Shown: in pieces, positions 9,492 through 19,400 of the stretch
Numbering within the stretch: position 1 is the first letter of the stretch
Layout of the letters: each line of letters opens with the position of its first letter
Source: a virus
IMG/VR virus record: IMGVR_UViG_3300020378_001929
Span: 18,531-82,530 of that record
Length of the DNA stretch: 64,000 nucleotides
Strand: one strand, 5' to 3'
The notes under the pieces: generated by a model
Databases searched by the model: none
What the model was told of the DNA's origin: nothing
What the model saw: only the letters and a program-made list of their open reading frames with translations
Position numbers and translations under genes: made by a program

Positions 9492-10381
9492 TTGTTGTCT
9501 CCGTAAGTAGGAGTCGTGGGACCGGGTTCAGATCGGGGTTCTGGTAGACGCTCTGCGGCTGCAGCGTTTTTAGCAAGGGTCATATTAGTATTTTCGTTTA
9601 TAACTTCTTCGTCTATTTCATCATCAACGACTATCTTAATATATTTAGAAACCTCTTCCTCAGTCTCAAGTCGAACCCACTTTCCATCATCCTTCTCTTT
9701 GAAAATTTCTATGTCGAAGTTTTCCAGTAGGTCGTCTACCTCCAGCTCTTCAAGATCTATAAGGACATCCTGCTCGTTGTGCGCTATAGAGGTTTTATCT
9801 AAAAATTCTATTTTTTTAGCCATCAGGTCCATATAGTATTCTCTTTCGAGAATCTCGTCAGGGACTTCTACCTGTTTTCTTCTATCTTCTAGTAATTCGT
9901 GGGATGCAGAAAAATTTAATTGGGGAATTGGTAAAGCAATCCCTTCAACTGTAGTTGTTTGCTTCGGATTCTTAATCTCTGAATCTTCTGCTTTTACTCT
10001 AAAAGTTGGCGATTCTTTTTCATTTACCCTGCTGTGTTGTAGAGGGTACTTCAGGATCCTGCCTTGTAGAAACGGATCTTGTCTTCTTTTGATTTCTGGA
10101 AAAGTCTTTACTGATCCTGAGTTTATTAAATTTTGATTCTCTTCAAACCTTTTTTCGATTGGTATCACAAGATATTGGGTCTTTAGCCTCTGAGCTTCTT
10201 CTATTCTCTCGGTTGAGCGTTTTTGGGTTTCCTTTATCCCGGCGAATTCAGAATTATAAATTATGTCATCGTCAAAAAAACAATAATACACAGGCTTGAA
10301 AAACCCTCTCGCTAAAAGGTTTTTTCCAAATTGAGTTAATTTTATGTCTATTACATCCTGTTTTTTATCAAAAAATGACAC
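9488..10381 (-). CDS. Virion protein with DxxLTxxG N-terminal module and acidic C-terminus (297 aa)
   Basis: A 297-residue protein starting at GTG, with GAGG about 7 nt upstream; no ATG fits better. Residues 1-45 (DVIDIKLTQFGKNLLARGFF, then the acidic FFDDDI) match the pattern of the N-terminal module of the 351-aa protein at 1725-2780. The second half is strongly acidic (for example DLEELEVDDLLENFD) and ends in a Pro/Thr-rich tail. The module looks like a docking or assembly segment reused in two proteins; this is inferred. Its gene overlaps the downstream 1088-aa gene by 4 nt, so they are probably made together. No family is recognised. Confidence 0.7.
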   Translation of the reverse strand: MSFFDKKQDVIDIKLTQFGKNLLARGFFKPVYYCFFDDDIIYNSEFAGIKETQKRSTERIEEAQRLKTQYLVIPIEKRFEENQNLINSGSVKTFPEIKRRQDPFLQGRILKYPLQHSRVNEKESPTFRVKAEDSEIKNPKQTTTVEGIALPIPQLNFSASHELLEDRRKQVEVPDEILEREYYMDLMAKKIEFLDKTSIAHNEQDVLIDLEELEVDDLLENFDIEIFKEKDDGKWVRLETEEEVSKYIKIVVDDEIDEEVINENTNMTLAKNAAAAERLPEPRSEPGPTTPTYGDNK

Positions 10382-10402
10382 TGGGTGACCTCAACTTATA
10401 GA

Positions 10403-13400
10403 TTAATCGTAATTATAGCTATCGATTTTGGCTTCTAGCTTAATTAGTTCCACAAAAGAAAAGTAATCGTATGGCCAGTTGTAATGAACTAAGCGTTTCC
10501 CAGTGCTTGTTTTGCCTGGGAGGGCGTCTGGAAAAGTCCCCTTTGTCACCGCAGGGCGGCTAGCCCTAAGATACTCTAGTCTTTCTAGGTTTTGTGACCG
10601 CGGATCAATAGACCTTCTTCTTATTGTTTCCAAATTGTCGATACCTCTTTGCTTGACTTTAAAAACAATCCATCTAGTCTTGTTTTCTTCATCAGGAGAA
10701 AACAAGTTTCTTGGCTCAGAGACGGGAGATAGATTCTCTCCTGTCAAGTTTGCTGTTTCTAGGTAGTGGCTTACAAATGAAATATCGTTGTGGCTCCTGA
10801 GTCGACCTTCTAGGGCTCTGTTTGAGTTTGATTTTCTTGCAATCGCAGAACTATTCAGAGATTTGGGGTAAAGGTTCTGCCAAATATTGCTTAAATCTTC
10901 TGCATCGAAAGATGCATGGAATTGAAAAAAGTACATCATAAATGGGTCTTGTACCCTTGCGTTTTCTGGTACATTTATAAAATCAAACTGAGGTGGGAGT
11001 ATGAACTCTTCCATCATAAATAGTTGATATTCTATTGCGTCTAGTGGTCCACTGTTGAATGGGGTTTTCATTCTACCGTCAAGTGTTGCGCGGAATTCAT
11101 TATAATCTTCTAAGGTCAGGATCCTATCCGTTAAAACATCAGTCTCCTTTGTGATTTTCATGTTTCTCACATTGTCACTTGCCTTGTTGTACATATCTTC
11201 ATTAAATTTGATAAATTCAACTCTATTATCTAAATCTTCACGCAAAACATATGGTATAGCCACTATTGCTTCTTTGACAACCTTCCTATCTTCAACTGTA
11301 CCAACTTTATCTCTGTACTTTTTTGCTAACTTTAGATTAGCTGCAGATGGTTCTTCTTGGTCATTGAACCCTAATCTTGCGGCGAGACCAGGGGTGTTGG
11401 CGCCAATGGGGACGTCTATTATTGAAAGGTAGTATCCTTTTTTATCCGACTCTTTTAATAATTGTCCTTTTTGATGCCACATTCCAGTAGAACCAGTCAA
11501 AAAGCTGCCGGGAGTAGTTCCTTCTCTGGGTGCGCCAACTCCGTCATAGTACCTATCCCATTGGCGTTCTTTCCATGGGGATCCAGATACTTGGACTGTC
11601 GTACTATTTGCTAAGTCATAAGCTGTTGCTTTTACTGACTTAAAATCTAAAACTGGACTTTCCCATTTTGTTTGTATTACCCATCTCTCTCTTAAGTTGT
11701 TGGGATCCAAAGGCACCACATTCAAGGCACCATCGCCATCGGCGCCGTGTCCCCTGATTTGATCAAAGTTGTCTGTTCTTAGGGCTGCTATCATACCAAG
11801 ATTCAGGGAAGCAGAAAGCGACATTGCGTGGTGATAATTTGTGTTGCTATGAGTGCCAGTTTTGGGATCAGGAACATCGGCATTGCTAGCCTCTTCAACA
11901 AAATTATAATATGCATACGAACTAGAGTTCATGACCTCTCTAACTGTATAATCTTTTGTAACAGTAGGGGAAAAGGTCACTTCAACATACGGTGCGCTGT
12001 TTGCGTCCAAAAACGAAGGCACATAGGGCATATACCCATGAGTGTTGGAAACTTTCGTTGTTGTCTTGGTAAAACCTGCAGATCCCGTTGATTGAAACGG
12101 CGTGAACACATCGGATGTTGCGTTTGAATATATATGCCCTTGATATGATGAAGTTATGTGCGAACTGTTCTTTTCACCATAGGCATTTGACCCAAAGAAA
12201 GCCACCCCATGATCGTTTGATACTGTTGACGTACCAGAACCGCCCTTACAATTCACAAACACCCCAACGTTAGAGGTTGCGCCGATGAGGGTAGTCATTG
12301 CGTTCGACGGCATGACGTTGTCGAGATAAGCCTGAGTTGATGAGATGTTGGTAGATTCTTTATAGTCTAAATTTGTAGAACCAGATATCACCAGAGTGCT
12401 GCCGTCTATATGAACCTTGTTCGTTCCAGATGTTGAAAACCCTAAACCAAGCACAGAGCTTGTTAGGAGTGTTCTGATTGTTGCCATGACCTCTGCCGCA
12501 GATGGCGCTTTAAGTCCGGCGCCGGCATCTTCTTGCACCCTAATGGCTGCAAAATTGTTTGCCACTGTTGGGTATGGGAAATTTTGGTTGCCAGAGATGT
12601 TCCGGAAAGCAACTGCTGTTCCGAGGTTGGCTGTACCTTGCGCGCTCGTGACGCCGAATCGGTTTGCTCGCGAAGTTGCTGGGACTGTTACCAGACCTTG
12701 CAGGGCTCTTTCGATATAATTTTCAATACTGTTATCTGCATCATCAACCCAAGAATAAAAACCAGAAGCACTATGATAAAGCATTATTTCAATATTGTCA
12801 TCTGGACCTTGGATAAAGATTCTAGGATTTCTTGTGTAGTGTCCAGCAGTCGACCCGGTCAAAGTGTAACCGGCATTTGAATTACTTGATCCAGATGGAT
12901 GCCGCATTGTTAACTTGATGTGCGCTGGAATTCCAACGGGGTTACCTTGATACTTGGTTATGGCAACACCGGTGCCATCGCTACCTGCTTCCGCTACGGG
13001 TGGACCGAAGGCTGAGTGCCTGTCATACATCATGGTATCAACGTTTTCCAAGTAAATTCTCATCTTGTAATCGTTTCCAGAAGTAAACGTTTGTTTTCCT
13101 GGTTTTGAGACCTTTGTTGTCAAATCCCCATCCTTAAGGAAAAAGTTTACAGTCTCTGCGGCAAAGTTTTGCATTGCCAAAGTATAGGGAGCCAGCTGGG
13201 ATGTCAAGCTTCCTTCATTGTTTACAAAGAGCGAACCTATGTCTTTCTTTGCAAGAGTATTAAAAGATCCGAATAGTGCTGGTCTCTCAATAATTTTATT
13301 AAACTGTTGATTTCCATAAATAAGACTAGCACTTGGGTGAGGTTCGTTGTCATAAATTCTAACGTTAAACAAGGAGCTTGGACTCAACATTTCCTCAAAC

Positions 13401-16400
13401 TCTATTCTCTTGGACACATGCCCTCGAAGTCGGGGGATACCGTAAACGGTGCTGGATCCACCAAGCCCGCCACGATTGGTCAAGTTAATTACAGATGCAG
13501 TAAAAGGCAAAGGCGCTTTAAGGGAACCTGTGTTATCTCTAAGAATTAGTTTCTTGTCCATACCATCTTGCGCGAGAGGATGTGTTCCGCCAACTTGATG
13601 GGTGCTTGTGCCGGCACTGCTGTCGCCAGTTTGACCAATCTCTGCTTCGGCATTCAACATTAACCATGGCACACTTGAGCCGAAGTCTGTATTGAAGACT
13701 ATTTGCGAGTTCCCTTTGTAGTTCGCCATTATATCATTGTTTGACGCGTGATACTGTCCGACATCGGAGAAAGCAGCGTGGATATTTTGGATTGATCCAT
13801 AGTCAGTACCATCGTTTCTAGGGAGTCCCCTGTAAACCCCACCAAACGCACCGGAAAAAATAGGATAATCTGTGGCAAGACCTGCCTTAATTGAGTTAAA
13901 TAATATACCAGGTCCAAATAAAGGTTTCGTAACCTGGTATCTGGATGCGTTGGCTCGAAGTTTTATAAACCTTTTCTGCTCTGTGGAGCTTAATCCGCCT
14001 TCATCTAGCTGAGATATATCTATCACATTATCATTTGTAACAACAACATCATCGGGTAGATAATTCTCATAAAACAATTCTGCTATTTGCACGGTTCTTT
14101 CTGCAGGATAAAAGCCTTTATAAGGCAAGAACTTAGTAACTGCTTGACATCTAAAGTTTATCCTAGCATGTTCAAGGTTGTTTTCTTTGTCTTGGCGATC
14201 TCCGCTGACCTCTTCATCGTATATCTGGAAATACTTAAGAAAATCTGAATTAGAGTATGTCTTAAAAAAGTTACCGCCGTCGGTAACATTATTGGAAGAA
14301 CTCAAGTATACGGCTCCAGTCAATATCAAGAAATCATCTCCAATGTTTGGGTACTCTCTTTTAGACTGTACAATATCGTCAACAAATTCACTGATTCTAA
14401 ACTCTGGCACGAGGGAGTGATCTTGTCCTAATATCCTGGTTTCTGCTGCATAGTCAGAATAAGAATCATAGAAAGGTCCCAGCGTTCCACTTGCTGCTTC
14501 CCACTTTGCTTCGCCGGCGAGATAAATAAAATTTCCGTAGGACTGCGGGACTCTTCTGTTATAAATAACAGAATGTGGAGGTGTACCATATAAGTTATTC
14601 ATTCCTAGAGGAAATGTACTGTAATCGTTTTGGAGAATGCCCTCCCCTCTTGTTCCCTGCTTTCCTGTACTAGAAGTTAAATAAATTGTGTCGCGCGTCA
14701 TAAAAGATACTCTTATGTCTACTGGTGTTGACCCAAAATCTCTTCTAGAGTCTAGCGGCCATGTCGAAGACGTTATGTGCAGGATGCCGCGGTGGGGGTT
14801 AAAGCTCCCAGTATGCTGCATAAGAACCAGGAGAGCATCTTTGCCAGCGAATGAGTTTTGCGGACTTTTTAGCTTTTTATCTTCAAATTCTGGGAATAAC
14901 CTTAAAGTAGTACCGGCGTTGGATCCGCCGATGATTGACCCTGCTGCAGTTCTCGTTGTTGCCCTTTCAGGTCGAGTGATAGAAATAAGTTTAGCGCCGA
15001 AAATATCGTGAGTTACATTTCCTGATAGAATTAAGTGTCGGGTGTCTCTATCTGAGTTCCATGGAAAATACTTAAACTTTGTTCTTTCTCTTGCAAATTG
15101 ACTATAAGTGTTTACCTCTCGGGGGTAAATTGTTTCCTTATAGTTTATTTCTAGCATTTTTTGCTGAACTTGATAAGAATCAAGTAAGTTATAAGCGTAA
15201 TCAAAAGTTCCATGCGTACGCTTTTCTTTGAACTGTATGTCCTTAATAAAATCTGAATTTGCAAAACTTGTAATATCGTTCGGCGCGGTGTTGGTGCTGA
15301 TAGTGCCGGCTGATTTCAATATCTCTGGAATTGGCATTGACAGATCTTTGAAGTATTGTAATTTTCCAAACCAACTTAACTCGCGCTGGCGTTGAGATAA
15401 GCGCGGGTAGAACTCTTTGTCTCTGGAGGAGTTTACAAATTCTCTTGGATCTCTAGGGTCGCGACCAAGCGTAAACTTTTCATCCTTATTTAGGGTGCGG
15501 TTTGGTATTCGTTTTGACCCCAAGATTATACGAATTGGATTGAACTTTCCAGTTGCAACAGGGTCAACATAATTTTTGACCACTCTGCTTGCATTATAAG
15601 CTGGCTTTGAGTCCAAAAACCTAGCCCTCTCGTACGGATCAATAATATTGGCATGCGAGCTGGCTGCAATATTCATCGATGGTGCAACTTCTGACCTTAC
15701 CAGGTAAGACGGAGAGGTTATTGCCCTTTTCGGGAAAGCCAAGAACGTTCTAGATATCGTATTGGTTTTCCGGTGAGCGCGGGCTATTGGATGGTTGCCT
15801 GTTCTAATTTGTTTCCAGGATGGCCATCCATACGGACCTTGTCGATGAACTATGATGCTGTTTAATAAAGACTTCTCTCCAGCATACTTATCTTCACCTC
15901 CAGAGTGAAATGGAGGGTTTATTAATTCCTCACCAGCTAGACCGTTCATGAAAAATTGATTTAAATAATTAGCACTTAGGCGAGACATGTCTCCTGTGAC
16001 ATTTGTTATCTCAAGGGATCCATACCCCACTGTATTAGTGGAAGAGGAGATTGGTTCATAAATAGCAGCGTTTAATCCAACAAAATCAATAGCTCTTGTT
16101 TGCGAGGGATTTGCTGACTGTTCACGCGCTAACCCATAAAACATATTATTCTGATATGCGTAATATACCACTTCACTAGCGCTTAAAAATTGTATCGATT
16201 TTGCACTGGCGCTAGTATAAGTGTGCTGATGTCCTAAACCTGCGTTCCTGCTTACAAAATCAGACTTTGTATTGACTGCGCTTGCCGTGATCCAAGAATA
16301 GTGAAAATCATTTTGTGGTATCGGATGCTGCACGAAAAAGTTATCTGCTTTTTCCACTAACGACGCTTTGCCCCCAGATGATCCCAAAGAATAGTTTCGA

Positions 16401-19400
16401 TTAGTTACGTGAACAGACTGTTGCGCTTTGCCGAACTGCGTTACAATAAAGTTGCCCGGGTTTTTGACGCTTAAAACAATGCTCCAGGTGTCTCTCGAAG
16501 CGAGCCCTGATGTCGTACCCTGATTAAAGCGATGATGAAATGAAAGCGTTGTAAAATTGCTGGCTTTGGAGTCGCCGTGGTGGTCAACAGATGCTGAAAG
16601 ATGGTTCCGGAAACCCTCCGCAGACAGTGCAGTATTCGGGTGGTCGAAAAGTGTCTTTATCACTTCGGCTTGCATTCCGGTGAGCGAGTACCCGTCCGGT
16701 GTGGTATCGAAATTGCTTCCGCCACTTGTGAAGTTTGACGCCGCGGCGCCAACGGCCAATTCCTTTGGTGAGCCAGTGCCGAAATCTATAGCTATTGTAT
16801 CCCCTATTTCAAGCGGTTGAAACATAATTATGCTTGCTGGAGTATAGTAAGTTCCTCCTGATCTTTGTCCGCCGCGGAGAGATTTTTCTTTGTGAAGTCT
16901 ATTGAGGACTGCTCTTGTTGATAGATTTCTATAGTTTAGACCGTTATAGACCGAATATTCTTCTGACTCTTTATCTCGACCATAGACCCCTTGTGTTTCT
17001 GGACCACCAGGAGACGAAAACCTGTTAACAAATACATGCTTTGCTGTGCCCCTGGATGGCACTGTATAATCAATTATACCGGCTCTAAGTTGTGTTCCTG
17101 TTGTGACAACGCTTCCACTATCCTTTACATAGGCATTGTTCAGGCTTCTACCAGACGTTTGAACAATGTCGTAGTCTTCCCTGTAGTTGCCCATTGCGAT
17201 AGGTGAGATGCCAGTATTTTCTTTTATGTTTCGTATATTTACTGGACCTTTGACTCCCATACCGCGTGGAGTATATGACCGCGGACCGGTGGATTGCTTC
17301 ATTGTAAAAACAGTACTTGACGCCGACAATATGTAGGCTTCTGGTCTGTCTTTGTCCGCTGTTCCAAATTTCACTCTTCTGTGTGGCATGCCACCGACAA
17401 ATTCTCTAGTAAAAACCCCTTGCATAACACCATAATCATCATCATGATTATTTGTTAGGGTTAATTTGTCCTTAAAATTAGAAAAGTCTGTACCAACAGA
17501 GGAGCTGTACAAAGTAAATGGGAAAATCATATCGGCATCTGCGTCTAAATACCCATCTGTACCTGCCGTGTTAGCAATAGCTGTATATATATCTTCATGC
17601 TGAGGGTCTATAACATCATTGCAATTCTTGAACTCATAAATGTCTGATTTGTTTACAGTTATTTCTCCACCAGAAGCGATTATTGGTTTGTGCAAAAATT
17701 TATTTTTTGACGCGTTTCGATTTGATCCCATATCTAAAGTTCTAAGATGATCACCAACAAAGTTATATGGCCTAGATAATCTTCTAAGTACGTATGTAGA
17801 TCCGGCGGCAGAACTTACTACTGTGTTTATCCTTTGTCTTATCTGCTCTCTGTCAGGGTTTACATTATCCGACACTGATAAAACCTTGTCTCTTTCTGCT
17901 CTTTCCTGCCACCATAGACAATTTTTCGGATGATCTTGGAAAGTTGTTACTACCGTGTTTGTTCCTCCGGCGAATGCTGCCGAGATTGAGGCACTCGAAA
18001 AAGTATGTTGATGAGTTGTATCTTGTAACTGCGCTGACAAATGATTAGTCAACGAGTTGCTGCCTCCTCCGGAATCATAATCTACACTAATACTTGCAGC
18101 CGAGTGGAGACCTGTGAAAAATACCGTTCGAACGGTGCCGCCGGCGCTTGCAGTCAAGCTTTGGAGGTTGGTCCCATCAGTTCCGTTTACTGCGGCGATT
18201 ATACGATCTCTCATAGTGGTGACTTCATTTGGAGGCACTGTACCAATTGGAATCTCTCTATCATCCGAAGGCGGATAAGTTGAGTTACCAGTAAATGTTA
18301 ATGTTCGACTGAGTCCTCCGTCGGAAACAAGTATTGAGCTGCTAATAAACTGTGATCTATTTGAGAAAGCAGATGTATTCAAAGTAAAAAACTTTTTCTG
18401 CCTTCTTGTTGCAGCGGTTATTGTAGTATTACCTGCGGTGCCAGCCGTTGCTTGAGTCAACGTTACAGTATTTGTTCCAGCAGAATGATCAAGAACGATT
18501 TTACTGTTGGAAGAACCAGCGTTATGTCCCGTGGCACCGTTGATGGCAGTGACCAAATTAGCATAGGTGGTATCAACGTTTCCTCCATTAATTGATACTG
18601 CTATGTTCCCACCTGCAACCGTGCCGCCGCCGGCGGCAGAATTAAATTCATAAGTCTTGCTGGTCCCGTCTGTGGAAATTATAGTTAATGTATCCCCGTC
18701 TTCAGGATTTCCAGTGTATACTATTGATCCGGATGCAGCAGTCTGAGTTGATGTTGATGATGTAAGGAGCGGGGCATGACCATGCTCCCAATCATATAGA
18801 AGCTCGTTTACACCTAATATTTGCCCAACAAGCTTTGGATCCTTGTACTCAAATTGAGGTGCTTGATGCTTGTACTTATTTCTTTCAAATACGTGGCTCT
18901 CTACTACATCCTCTAAGTTTAAATTCATATTCGAAGTCGCTGGTTGCAACTGTCGAAGAAGATTTGCGAGAGAAGAGTCTATCCATTTATAGTATTCGAT
19001 AAAACTTTCAAGATCTATCTTGTTTTCTACTCTAGCGAAGAATCTATCTCTCAGTTTCTCCAGTGTCTTATATTCTTGGCGATATTTGTATACTGGCTCA
19101 CCTATCAGATTGTTAAAGGCGGTGGCGCCAGCTAACATGTTAAGCATCTCTTTAGATATGACTTGGTACATGCTTTTTTCATATGTATGCAAGTATGACA
19201 TTGGCTTACTGTCTAGAGTAAAAGAGTCAACCTCTCTATCTTTAATTTCTATTTTGGACTCTGCCTCAAGGTTATCCACATTTAGATATCGAACATTTGG
19301 TATATATTCCTGTCTAATGGACCCTTCTTGGTGCTGCAAGTTGTGAGTCACTGCTGGGTATTTGTACCCTGTGATTGGTCCATATTTTGTTATATTTTCT

